This document shows, one piece after another, positions 47,901-54,665 of a stretch of 64,000 nt of DNA. The DNA is from Solea solea (taxonomy: Eukaryota; Chordata; Actinopteri; Pleuronectiformes; Soleidae): NCBI RefSeq assembly GCF_958295425.1, contig NC_081143.1, positions 17,708,686 to 17,772,685 on the forward strand, in the 5' to 3' direction. The notes under the pieces are model-generated. The model saw nothing but the letters and a program-made list of their open reading frames with translations, made no database searches and was not told the origin of the DNA. Position 1 is the stretch's first letter. Every line of letters starts with the position of its first letter. Made by a program: the position numbers and the translations under genes.

Positions 47901-50241
47901 ATAAAGGCAGTGGAGTGAGAGGCCCACTCAATGCCTGTCCATAGAATATGCTCCATTATTAATACACACAGGCAAAACCACACCCTGACGATCATTTCCC
48001 ATAATCCCATGGGACCACAGTCTCCAACTGAATGAGTAAGCCTGACACGAGCCTCTGACTCAAACCTATACACATCAATGCTAACCCCTGCACGCACACA
48101 CACACACACATACATATATATACAAATCCCTCCCAAGAGAAAGTTGGGGGTCTCGGGGGGGCGGGGCAGGTGCTGTAGCAGACTGACAGAGTGGCGTTGC
48201 TGTGTGTGTGTGTGCGTGCGTGTGTAGGGGGTCCATTTACCGTCTGTCGGTCCAACCTGCTGTTTCCATGAATAGCCAGTCTGTGTGTTTCTTCTCATGG
48301 GGTTTTTTGGCTGCGTCATCTCTGCATTTGAGTGTGAATGTGTGTGTGTGTGTGTGTGTTAGCTATGAGATTGGACTGTCAGATCAATACAACCAGGATT
48401 ATGTATCACACTAGTAGCATTGTTGGGGTCAGTGTCAGCACAGCAGACGACACGCCCGCAGAGTCCAGCTCAGCTCTCGCCTCCACAGGAGTCGGGTGTG
48501 ACAAAAGTCACAGCTCGAGTTATTTATTATGCCATGAATGTTACACCCAGTATAGGCCAAGGATTTAAAATCACACTAGGCAATAGTCTAAATCTAAAAA
48601 AAATACATTTGTTCAATCAGCCAAAATTACAAACTGGAGCTGAAGGGGAGACGCGTTAGCCATCTCCAACAGCTGAGACCCAGTGGAGTCACCTCATTTA
48701 CCTCAATGGAATTCTGGTATATTTACCCACAGAAAGAATCTAATCAAAAGTTATGTGCAAACTATAAACAGCAGCAACAAACAAAGCCTTGAAAATGAGA
48801 TGTTTCACACAGTGAAGTCAAAAGTTAACACATTATTTCCTACAGGGCAGATTTAAGTCACTTCTGTTTAAGCCAGTGTTACAGCATAAGTAAAAGGTCA
48901 TGACACATAGGGGAAAATGGGTTAAAAAAAATCACACAATTTAATGTAATTTACCGATATAGTACAAAATATTGATATTTCGCACAATAAAAATTTGAAT
49001 CTTGCTCACTTTTAGTATTATTATTCTGTTACATTATTGCATTTGAATTCTTCGAAAAACCCTCCCGATGTGTCATGACCTTTAAGCGGGACACTGCAGT
49101 GCTTCATGTGTTACATACACATCTGTATGGCTTTGAGTTAAAGTCAGAGGTCGTCCACAGTTCACACACAGATGACAACACAGCTCCACAATATTAGTGA
49201 AACGTGCAAATTGGTAAATAAAGTTCCATACCACCTCAGATTGGAGTTACATACCTTGTCAAACATAGACTTCCATTGCTGGAGCAAGAAAAGAAGAGAA
49301 GAGAGAAACGGCAAGAATAGGAATGAATGGATGAGAGGCAGCGGAGGAACAGGTGCAACAGTGGAGAGCACCACCTGTTTGGAAATGATGAATCTTGGAC
49401 TAATAGATGTTCCTCTCTTGGTGTGAATTTGCCTTAATTGCGGTCTTGCGATCGCATGCTGTTCTTATCTGATCATCATGGTCAATGAGCCGCAGCAGAA
49501 GATAATAAGGTACCAAAATGTGGATCATTAGGCAACATGAGAGGGTTCTCTTATAATGTGAGAGTCTGGGAGGGCTAATGGAGAGAGAGAGTGGTATGTG
49601 TGTGTGTGTGTGTTGTCTCAAAAATGGAAAACCTTCTGGTGTCATTAAGTTTTACTTCATACATTGAGTAAAACTTCATGTAGGAGTAGGTAGACTGATT
49701 GATTGGTTGGGCTGATTAATGGGGCCTCATTGTGCCAATTATAAATAATTGTAATTGGACAATTGGTCAATCGTTACTCACTTATGTAAATGTAATAATT
49801 TTTGTTTTTTGAGAAACTTGACAAATATTCCCTAAAGGTTATTTGGGTTGTTTTTTTTCACCCTAAAGAGTATTTGTTATTAATTCGATGACCACATGTG
49901 TGTATATTTAGTTTATATTTAATTTCTATCAAAGATATATACTGCAGTGCAGATGTATAAAGCAGATTGGAGGGACAGCGTAGGTATTGATCAATAGATG
50001 TTAAGCAATGTGCATCAATTGTTATTTTCGAACAGATAGAGACAAATTCACTTAAAGAATATTTCAGGCTCATATATGTGTGTGTGTGTAAAGAATAAAC
50101 GAAGAATTCAAGTCGACTCACGTCCTCTGGAGCCACGGGAAGGACGTCGGTACTTTCCAGAACCTCGATTTCCTCGCCTTCAGCGTTCGCTGCCACCGCC
50201 GGAGAAGAGTTCACCGGCGGCTCCCGGGTCCCAGCCGTCAT
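3918..50241 (-). CDS. rhbdl3: rhbdl3: rhomboid-related intramembrane serine protease, complete coding region (9 exons)
   Basis: Nine minus-strand exons join in frame to 407 residues plus stop: 50122-50241, 49255-49278, 21473-21631, 15767-15991, 14655-14803, 11190-11302, 6181-6281, 4656-4716 and 3918-4189. Human RHBDL3 (ventrhoid) is about 404 residues and aligns throughout. Layout: acidic N-terminus; EF-hand pair (about 50-97); cytoplasmic linker; then the rhomboid membrane core. H229 and N233 sit in the HxxxN motif (oxyanion side), S281 in GSSG is the nucleophile, and H346 in AHLGG is the catalytic histidine, so the Ser-His dyad is intact. The C-terminus ends in a proline run. The family resides in secretory-pathway or plasma membranes and cuts transmembrane segments; RHBDL3 itself has few established substrates. 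RHBDL3 was preferred over RHBDL1 by near-identity around exons 4-9 and by the rhot1 and znf207 neighbours. All junctions are GT-AG. Confidence 0.95.
4190..6180 (-). other. rhbdl3: rhbdl3 introns 8 and 7
   Basis: Intron 8 (4190-4655) and intron 7 (4717-6180), interrupted only by exon 8. Nothing coding was recognised. A short GT repeat lies at 5046-5059. Confidence 0.6.
4656..4716 (-). CDS. rhbdl3: rhbdl3 coding exon 8 (residues 298-318)
   Basis: Encodes [20 protein letters not shown] plus the first base of a Met codon completed in exon 9. Matches human [20 protein letters not shown] closely. Acceptor tttgtag, donor A|gtaagt. Confidence 0.94.
6181..6281 (-). CDS. rhbdl3: rhbdl3 coding exon 7, catalytic serine exon (residues 264-297)
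   Basis: Encodes [20 protein letters not shown] through HLANVVM, almost identical to human RHBDL3. S281 in GSSG is the rhomboid nucleophile. Acceptor ctacag, donor ATG|gtaagt. Confidence 0.96.
6943..6985. repeat. Hexanucleotide repeat (GGGTCA/GGATCA)n
   Basis: About seven hexamers alternating GGGTCA and GGATCA. The minus-strand reading gives a run of Asp-Pro codons, an accident of the repeat and not a protein. Confidence 0.8.
8650..8770. repeat. Fragment of a fish hAT-like repeat
   Basis: Contains the segment acttttactccattacattt, characteristic of a very common fish repeat whose full copies start cagaggtgga (compare the element at 44515-45035). No termini are present, so this is a decayed internal fragment. 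Confidence 0.45.
9214..9248. repeat. (CA)n microsatellite
   Basis: About 17 uninterrupted CA dinucleotides in rhbdl3 intron 6. Confidence 0.95.
10252..10276. repeat. (TTTA)n microsatellite
   Basis: About six tandem copies of TTTA/ATTT. Confidence 0.9.
10529..10700. repeat. Compound (TG)n ... (TC)n microsatellites
   Basis: A TG repeat at 10529-10558 and a TC repeat at 10654-10700, the latter followed by GTCT units. They are separated by about 95 bases of unique sequence. Confidence 0.92.
10981..11097 (+). repeat. Interspersed repeat, second copy at 62755-62885
   Basis: Shares the blocks catggagnccnaaacctggt and taatgag followed by a degenerate ggttaag/ggttagg-rich tail with 62755-62885. The class is unknown. 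A weaker relative may be present at 22470-22520. Confidence 0.5.
11145..11163. repeat. (GA)n tract downstream of the rhbdl3 exon 6 donor
   Basis: A GA repeat on the plus strand, CT on the rhbdl3 sense strand, starting about 25 bases after the exon 6 donor and continuous with a pyrimidine-rich segment. Confidence 0.85.
11190..11302 (-). CDS. rhbdl3: rhbdl3 coding exon 6 (residues 226-264)
   Basis: Encodes [20 protein letters not shown] and on to YVCGVLAG. It contains H229 and N233, the conserved TM2 histidine and oxyanion-hole asparagine of rhomboids. Acceptor tttacag, donor GCAG|gtaagt. A pyrimidine-rich CT stretch follows the donor on the sense strand. Confidence 0.95.
11405..11432. repeat. 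(GA)n microsatellite
   Basis: About 14 GA dinucleotides, about 100 bases upstream (sense) of the rhbdl3 exon 6 acceptor. Confidence 0.92.
11700..12376 (-). repeat. Fish interspersed repeat split by a MITE
   Basis: Minus-strand copy of the repeat family also seen at 25411-25728, 29812-30034 and 40501-40728. The right part (12272-12376) reads on the minus strand as an attcattcatt start and tttatcctc followed by cagccgacattgggc. The left part (11700-11807) reads agtccatcacagggcc. The two halves are continuous in the family consensus but separated here by the element at 11808-12271. Confidence 0.7.
11808..12271. mobile_element. Non-autonomous DNA transposon (MITE) with 15-bp perfect terminal inverted repeats
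   Basis: The left end is CAGTGTTGCCAGATG. The right end is its exact reverse complement, with further subterminal similarity (gaactatc). Length is 464 bp, with no transposase frame. It interrupts another repeat, which fixes the boundaries. The superfamily was not assigned; no clear target-site duplication was identified. Confidence 0.75.
14655..14803 (-). CDS. rhbdl3: rhbdl3 coding exon 5 (residues 177-226)
   Basis: Completes TM1 ([10 protein letters not shown]) and encodes the loop with [20 protein letters not shown], the conserved rhomboid L1 segment (W-R aromatic motif). Donor is GG|gtgagt; the split Gly codon is completed by exon 6. Confidence 0.93.
14804..15766 (-). other. rhbdl3: rhbdl3 intron 4
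   Basis: A 963-bp intron whose middle is occupied by the fold-back element at 15302-15486. A short CAG run lies at about 15090-15101. No exon was recognised. Confidence 0.65.
15302..15486. mobile_element. Fold-back (palindromic) MITE-like element
   Basis: The ends ctactgagttttggagcgac (from 15304) and the reverse complement of 15450-15484 match at 32 of 35 positions. Inner arms also pair (ggcttggagtcgctgtc against gagagcgactcaaagccc), so almost the whole 180 bp could form one hairpin. No coding capacity. Confidence 0.75.
15767..15991 (-). CDS. rhbdl3: rhbdl3 coding exon 4 (residues 102-176)
   Basis: Starts [20 protein letters not shown] and contains [20 protein letters not shown], both nearly identical to human RHBDL3. 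It then enters the first membrane segment ([13 protein letters not shown]). Acceptor ctctccag, donor GAG|gtgagc, phase 0 at both ends. Confidence 0.95.
18957..19505 (+). mobile_element. Tc1-like transposon relic interrupted by another repeat
   Basis: 18957-19213 and 19404-19505 match two consecutive parts of the common fish Tc1/mariner family. The first part has cagccaatgacatgacagcaa and a degraded transposase start ([14 protein letters not shown] frame). The second has ggtcaaaggagaatggccac and acacatggaaccttga. About 40 bases of the consensus are missing at the junction. The coding frame is broken many times. Confidence 0.7.
19214..19403 (+). repeat. Insertion with non-LTR/SINE-like tail inside the Tc1 relic
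   Basis: Starts ttgtcctgggagagg and ends gtaaagccctttgaggccaa followed by ataataaaattgatttg. This resembles the 3' tail of a widespread fish retroposon family. It sits exactly between two Tc1 halves, so it inserted after the Tc1 copy. Confidence 0.6.
21473..21631 (-). CDS. rhbdl3: rhbdl3 coding exon 3, EF-hand region (residues 49-101)
   Basis: Encodes 53 residues beginning [14 protein letters not shown]. The first calcium loop (D50-R61) lacks an acidic residue at position 12. The second loop (N86-D97, [12 protein letters not shown]) has a better set of ligands. Acceptor tttgtag, donor CTG|gtgaga. Human RHBDL3 shows the same degenerate first loop (position 12 Lys). Confidence 0.92.
22685..22707. 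repeat. (TG)n microsatellite
   Basis: About 11 TG dinucleotides. Confidence 0.9.
23437..23475. repeat. (TG)n microsatellite, interrupted
   Basis: TG repeat with CG and GG interruptions, within a 500-bp stretch dense in simple repeats. Confidence 0.85.
23633..23675. repeat. poly-C tract joined to (CA)n
   Basis: About 30 bases that are almost all C, followed directly by a CA repeat. Confidence 0.9.
23870..23904. repeat. (CA)n microsatellite
   Basis: About 17 CA dinucleotides preceded by a short T run. Confidence 0.95.
25411..25728 (+). repeat. Fish interspersed repeat, long copy
   Basis: Starts ttccatccatcgtctactgc, passes agctgacatagggcgatagg, caatttagagtgtccagttt, ttttggactgtgggaggaag and gagaacctggagaaaaccca, and ends in a gagctaaccactacacca segment. 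The same blocks occur at 29812-30034, 40501-40728, 63187-63240 and, in reverse, at 11700-12376 and 53057-53213. A family defined by these copies; class not assigned. Confidence 0.75.
27225..27345 (+). repeat. Retroposon-like 3' tail
   Basis: Ends with cgtgctttacaaataaagct followed by short tandem CCTTG-like units, the form of a non-LTR retrotransposon tail in fish. No reverse transcriptase frame nearby. Confidence 0.5.
27715..27890 (+). repeat. Repeat shared with 34560-34985
   Basis: Shares the ordered blocks gctagttttaatcgacctaa, taacatacctg, tagtcagact and ataaactgtgcatgtaa with 34560-34985. Probably a shorter copy of the same DNA element. Confidence 0.55.
29812..30034 (+). repeat. Fish interspersed repeat, second copy
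   Basis: Same family as 25411-25728: acatagagacaaacaaccat, caatttagagtgtccaattt, gaacccggagaaaac, caagagtgctaaccac. The 5' third is missing. Confidence 0.75.
30694..31050 (+). repeat. Interspersed repeat, relative at 58931-59300
   Basis: Begins with a tcagaatcgcctttattgtc block and later has tacaatatagacagtg and agtgcagcagtcttaag. 58931-59300 shows the same order (gactttattgtcatat, tatacaatgaactg, agcagtctgatggttg). Class uncertain; retroposon-like. Confidence 0.5.
34022..34431 (+). pseudogene. Tc1/mariner transposase relic (5' part)
   Basis: The non-coding 5' part (actcactgcccactatttc, cacatggcagcaactcaggc) is followed by a decayed transposase start with residues [20 protein letters not shown] and later [11 protein letters not shown], the N-terminal helix-turn-helix region of the fish Tc1-like family. 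Frames are broken by small deletions and the catalytic DDE part is absent. It ends after cttgaagcagatgggctaca. Confidence 0.8.
34560..34985 (+). repeat. Interspersed DNA element, longer copy
   Basis: Contains tagtcggactaagacaata near the left end and gaataaactgtgcatgttaa at the right end, sharing blocks with 27715-27890. No coding frame was recognised. Confidence 0.5.
37337..37354. repeat. poly-C tract
   Basis: About 18 consecutive C. A shorter G run lies at about 37566-37576. Confidence 0.9.
40296..40319. repeat. poly-A tract
   Basis: About 24 consecutive A. Confidence 0.9.
40501..40728 (+). repeat. Fish interspersed repeat, third copy
   Basis: Begins tccatccatcttctatcact and keeps agctgacatagggcga, cagtccatcacaggg and acatagagacaaacaaccat. 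Truncated before the ctaaccact 3' end. Confidence 0.75.
41249..41292. repeat. (CT)n-(CA)n compound microsatellite
   Basis: CA repeat with GA interruptions, preceded by a short CT run. Confidence 0.9.
43000..43190 (+). repeat. Retroposon-like tail
   Basis: Contains ttcaagaagctcttgaagac and ends cttgtaagtcactttggata followed by an aaagtgtctggtaaacgc block, a very common terminal sequence of fish interspersed repeats. Confidence 0.55.
44515..45035. mobile_element. Non-autonomous hAT-like transposon with 8-bp target-site duplication
   Basis: The ends are cagaggtggaaa and its exact reverse complement. The flanks are gcagcttc (44507-44514) and gtagcttc (45036-45043), an 8-bp duplication with one mismatch, the length expected for hAT elements. 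Subterminal actcaagtaaaagtac repeats are typical of the family in fish. The interior carries a minisatellite and no transposase. Confidence 0.8.
44802..44965 (+). repeat. 18-bp minisatellite (about 9 copies)
   Basis: Tandem variants of TTCACCTGTCCTCATCGT. Because the unit is a multiple of three, all frames stay in phase and one reads as a repetitive open frame (S-P-V-L type); this is not evidence for a protein. Confidence 0.88.
45743..46034. repeat. Possible interspersed repeat
   Basis: Contains gataccgatatcat, aatactggtatcag, ccagtatccgaccaatacag and tcgcactggctcatccctaa, resembling a common fish repeat that ends in atccctaa. No precise ends were found. Confidence 0.35.
48331..48360. repeat. 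(TG)n microsatellite
   Basis: About 14 TG dinucleotides. Another interrupted TG tract lies at 48197-48224. Confidence 0.9.
49255..49278 (-). CDS. rhbdl3: rhbdl3 coding exon 2, 24-nt microexon (residues 41-48)
   Basis: Encodes QWKSMFDK between ctccag and gtatgt splice sites. It aligns with human HWKVLFDQ and forms the entering helix of the first EF-hand. The length is a multiple of three and both phases are 0, so skipping would keep frame. It lies about 0.84 kb from exon 1 and 27.6 kb from exon 3. Confidence 0.85.
50122..50241 (-). CDS. rhbdl3: rhbdl3 coding exon 1 (residues 1-40)
   Basis: Encodes an acidic, low-complexity N-terminus starting [10 protein letters not shown] and ending APED, where human RHBDL3 ends the equivalent segment with AAPED. 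Donor is GAC|gtgagtc. The ATG at 50241 was chosen because it gives 40 residues (human 37) and has A at -3. In-frame ATGs at 50262 and 50277 would add 7 or 12 residues. Confidence 0.85.
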
Positions 50242-51150
50242 CCTCGGGCTGCTCGTCTCCATAAACCCGCAGAGCATGCAGCGGAGCCCGGTCCTCAAGA
50301 GTGACCCGACAGACTCCACATAATGCACTTTATAATCCCATTGTTGGGCATTGTGCTCGTTTACGCATCTCGTCTTGTGTGTTGGGAAGTCAAATCACTC
50401 CAGTGGGATCATAAATAAATAATAAAAAATAAGAAAAAAGTATTTCCAACACACTTTCCTTAAAGTCAAAGCCGTAATCTCCGCTGCTGGAGGAAAAAGT
50501 TGATGTGGTAACAGTTTAGTCCTGTGGTGGAGTCACATCATGGTCCAACACATCGTCGTTATTCAGCACTGACGGAGATTTCACTCACACACACACACGG
50601 TCCAAGTTTGCGAAGCAGCGGACGAACACTGGCAGAGCGCGGATCTTCTCGCTCTCGCAGACGCGACAGTCAGCAGGAGCAGAGCGCAGATCTATCTGAA
50701 ACACATAATGACATCATCAAACTCCGATCACAGGGCAGCGATGACGCACATATCTCGTGCGGCTTCGCTGTCCAGAGGTGAAGCCGTGGGGAAAGTCGAC
50801 TTCACACCTCGCGGGCACAGCAAAGCACAGCCACATTCATCAGACAAATTCCCTGAAAGTGCCACAATATTTGTGGTGCGTCATGATACCTGGCACGCTG
50901 TCCGCTGGCGACGGCGACGCAGCGCAAAGCGGCGCAGCGCGGCAAAGGAGAGCAGTCGCCAGACCAGCGAGCCAGAGCCGGGCAGAAGGATGAGGAACAC
51001 ACCGACCGCCCCTGCTCGATGGGGTGCTTGTTTTCAGCTCCAGGACACACACTGTGGCACGATCTGCCACAGTCGCATGAGTCCTCATTCGGCAATGAGA
51101 GAGATGGAGTGTGTGTGCGTGTGCGCGTGTGTGTGTGTGTGTGTGTGGGG
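50242..51150 (-). promoter_or_regulatory. rhbdl3: rhbdl3 promoter and 5' region, CpG-rich
   Basis: DNA around and upstream of exon 1 is distinctly CpG-dense compared with the flanks (notably 50600-50680 and 50890-50990). A TATAAA lies on the sense strand at 50334-50329, about 90 bases before the chosen start codon. It could serve a transcription start near 50300 or may be coincidental. A TG repeat at 51110-51148 closes the region. Open frames across this interval (for example 50708-51292 plus strand) are long because of low stop density in GC-rich DNA. Confidence 0.55.
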
Positions 51151-53056
51151 CGGAGAGATGGAGGCAGGGAGAGATTTTAGACCTGCGGTGGTGAGGGATC
51201 ACCCAATGGGGATTTCTGGGTCTCTGTCTGAACAGCTGGCTGTTTTGGCTTTTTTTTGTCTCCCTGAGAGAGTGTGTGGGTCTTTCATGTGAGGATGAGA
51301 CAGCATCATCATCTCATCGTCATTTACATGGACACACAAACGCATCAGGTTGGTTGAACAAAAGTAAAAACAAAGTTTCACCTGCTGCCTCAAAAACCGC
51401 CTCAACTCAACTTGATATCAAACATATTGTATCAACACAGAAGGTTAAGTTATTAAACTTGCAACACTTACTGGATCATGTCAAGCAAGCACATTACTTT
51501 AAGTATCATTATAAAAGTCAAGTGGATTAAATAAAAACTCATTAACATCACACTAAGTCAACATACAACTATATTAACTATAATATTTATTTGAACAAGA
51601 AGAAGAATGTTACAATTTGTCTTATCTGTTTGTCACAGATAAGACAAATCTTATCCCCCATGTACATTCATTCTCAGTTAAAAGTCTGTAATAATGCCCA
51701 AAAAAGTATTTGAGTAATCATTTCTGAGACAGCATTCATGTGGAAATTTTGTAGAAACGTGTCAAACATCTGCATGGTGTATGGTTATTAAAATAAAAAA
51801 TACATATAAGTAAGTACATCTTATATAATCATGATCTTCCGAAATATTATCAACATTGTTTTAGGATGCATACATGTGGCAGTATTTTTTGTTATTTATG
51901 TCCTGATTAATGGAACCTGGAGCACTTTTATCTCACTATTTTTACCCGTTTGTGTTGACATTTAATGTAAAATGATGTCAGACTGCAAAAAAACTACTGT
52001 TGGTGCAAACAGTGGCTTGATTTGACTGTTACTGAGGATATTTTGGTCTGAATGTAAATGTGTAAATATTTAAATATTTGATTTTGTTGGATTTGTATTA
52101 GAGATAGTGTCCACCTGTTGTTGGTATTTTGTTCTCAGGTGATTAAACAACAAAATCTGTTCCATTTTCAAACTACTCATAAATAATTAAAAGGAGAGGT
52201 GCGAATAGTACATATATAGATCAATAAATCAATTCCTAGTTAGAGGTCATAGTTGCATTTGGATGTAATTACTAAAACTTGTTGCTTAGCCATTTCCGAA
52301 TTAATGTATCCGTTGCTGCAATGATCTGATTTCTTCATTCACATTCAACAGCATATAACTACAGATAAATCACTGGTATAAAAAGTAACATGCAATAACA
52401 TAATTAACCTATAACACTATGAGACAAGCCACTGGAGTTCATCAGGGAGAGTCAGTGAGGTTATCTCACCATAATCATGTCCAACAGAAACAGCATTCAT
52501 TAATTTCAGAAAGGAGGGAGTAAATTGAAAGAGGCTTGTAAATTGCAGGTTGTTTTAGGGAAGATAAACTGCCGCCTCCAGGTTTTACTGCTACAATCAC
52601 CCAAAATAATGTGGGCCCCACTTCAGACGAACACCTACCTATTACTGCAGGAGACATCAAACAGACTTCTTAGGATGGTGGAGGCCAGGGCTTATGGGAT
52701 GGCTCTGTGTGGTGTGGTCTGCAGTGTACAGGTTGACATCCCGTTCAGCCTGGTGTAAAAGAATTTCTCAGAGATTTAGATTATGTTTAGATTCTGGTTT
52801 TTTTTATGTGATCCAGAGGAGAGCAAATTCTATTAAAGACACATTTTTCTGTCACTTGAACTCCAATGAATTAAATTCTACACCACAAATATTCACTGAT
52901 AATTGTAAAAAAAACACGAATAAAAGATTACTCATGCCTGTGCAGACAAAGTTTGCAAGTCTGAAGGCTGAAGAAGTTTGACTGATTTTCTGGTCTCTTA
53001 CACATTCAAGTAAAAGGACTTTCTGGTACTTGAGTTGCAAAACTAATCTGCAAAAA

Positions 53057-53213
53057 CATCTCCGGCATCCTCCCACAGTCCAAAAACATGTCGATATGAC
53101 ATACTAAATTGACCATAAGTATAAAAATGAACGGTTGTTAGTCTCTGTCACCCTGTGATGGACCAGCGGCTCCATGACCCTCAGACCGAAAGCTGTAGAC
53201 GATGAATGAATAG
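53057..53213 (-). repeat. Fish interspersed repeat, reverse copy
   Basis: On the minus strand it starts attcattcatcgtctac and passes tccatcacagggtgacag and tttttggactgtgggagg, the same order of blocks as in 25411-25728. Confidence 0.65.
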
Positions 53214-53833
53214 TCAGAATCTACTACTTCATTATATCCACATGTTGTTCTTCAACTATTCCAGACAATCCAGAAATAACAAAAGGCTGCAAAAGATGTG
53301 TATGTTCACATGTCCTGAAGGTGAAACACATGGCAACAAGATAGCAAGATTACTCATTTGGGCCCAAAAAAAGTAAATAAGTAAATAAAAAGGTCAATAA
53401 ATCTATTGTTACAAGCTCCCAAAGGCAGATCTTTCATATTATCATTGGCTACATTCACCAAGAGAATTGCCATGTAGATAATTGGACAAAATAGTCTTTG
53501 ACGGGAGTTGCTTTTTTGTAAGTCGTGTTGACATGAGCGGAGGAGCTGTAACATGACAGGCAGAGGGATAGCAGGAACTAGGTACCGAGGGAAGAGGGTG
53601 TGAACGACACGGAGACTTGACAGGAGAGATGCCACAGTAACGGCAAAAGAAACACCTGCATGTGTGAAAGAACTCGACTCAACCAATGAATAAATTAGCA
53701 GGCAGTGAGGAACACTTTCTTCCCACATTATTCTCTGTGAAAGCAGTTTGCAGACACCAAGTGTGTGACTTAGTACCATTACTGATGATGCTGCTTCTGC
53801 CATTTCACAGATGTTTCACACAGTCCCTATTTT

Positions 53834-54665
53834 ATTATTATTGTTATTAGGGTTTGAACACAAGATGCGTAGAACCCTATTGAAACATCTTCCTCGAAGT
53901 AAATCGTCTTTTTGAGGCCTTTCCCATTCCCCAAAACTCATGGTTTTCTGCGACTGCATCAGACCTGGTGTAAATTTACGTCTGACAGTGGTTCGGGGAC
54001 TGTGGGCGGGGCTTACGAAAATGAAAATCAGCTTTCATTAGGCGACTTTCTCTCATGTTTCACGTACATGAACGGAAGTCGATACACATGTTAATCATGT
54101 CAGGACAGTCATAAAAATCGGTGATGACTTTGACATAACTTCTACAGGAAGGCCGCCATCTTGGGTTGAATGGCCTTTTTTGGGCGATTTTGGCCATTTC
54201 GCACCAATGGTTTTTGAACGAACTTGTCCTCCAGCTTTTGTGTGATCACCTTCAAACTCGCAACACACAACAATACTCTTAGGTCCGATCTCAACCAAAC
54301 TTGTGACGATAGATGATGGGCCAGTGCTGAAGACATCTATATAAAAACTGTCAAGTTTGAAAACATCGCCTCCTGGTGGTGGCAGAAAATTAATAAAAAG
54401 GTTACTTTACAATTTCAAAAACTGCGCCCCCTGGTGATGGCAGACAGAATTACACTTACAGTTTTAGATGCTGCTCGAACAGGGATTGTTGTATCCACCT
54501 GAAACTTGATATGCGAGACCCCAGACCCATCGGTAAAAGATTACCTCCCCACAGGAAGTAGAAGCCCGAAACAGGAAGTAAAGATATGCGAGTCAAGGGA
54601 CCTTCCCTGAACACGTTTACGGACAGACCTGCCATTTAAAACAGGAAGTACCCGCTAACATTGCG
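53834..54665 (+). repeat. Large fish interspersed repeat with CTCF-like and ETS-like motifs
   Basis: Starts gggtttgaacacaagatgcg and continues gtagaaccctattgaaac, a sequence I recognise as a recurrent teleost repeat. It contains gcgccccctggtgatggc (54424-54441), a second cctcctggtggtggc (54369-54383), and three identical acaggaagta decamers (54551, 54571, 54641). Class not assigned; no coding frame. Confidence 0.55.

Larger units (their letters stand above)
21632..49254 (-). other. rhbdl3: rhbdl3 intron 2 (27.6 kb)
   Basis: The largest intron. No coding exon was recognised on either strand. It holds microsatellites (22685-22707, 23437-23475, 23633-23675, 23870-23904, 37337-37354, 40296-40319, 41249-41292, 44127-44141, 48331-48360), several copies of one fish repeat (25411-25728, 29812-30034, 40501-40728), a Tc1 relic (34022-34431), an hAT-like element with an internal minisatellite (44515-45035), retroposon-like tails (27225-27345, 43000-43190) and a repeat pair (27715-27890, 34560-34985). 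Stretches such as 20-30 kb between these show nothing I can name. First introns of developmental and neural genes often hold enhancers, but none can be asserted here. Confidence 0.6.

Noticed and set aside
50708..51292. 194-codon plus-strand open frame upstream of rhbdl3
   Set aside because: It lies in CpG-rich promoter DNA with few stops and runs through a TG microsatellite. No homology was recognised.
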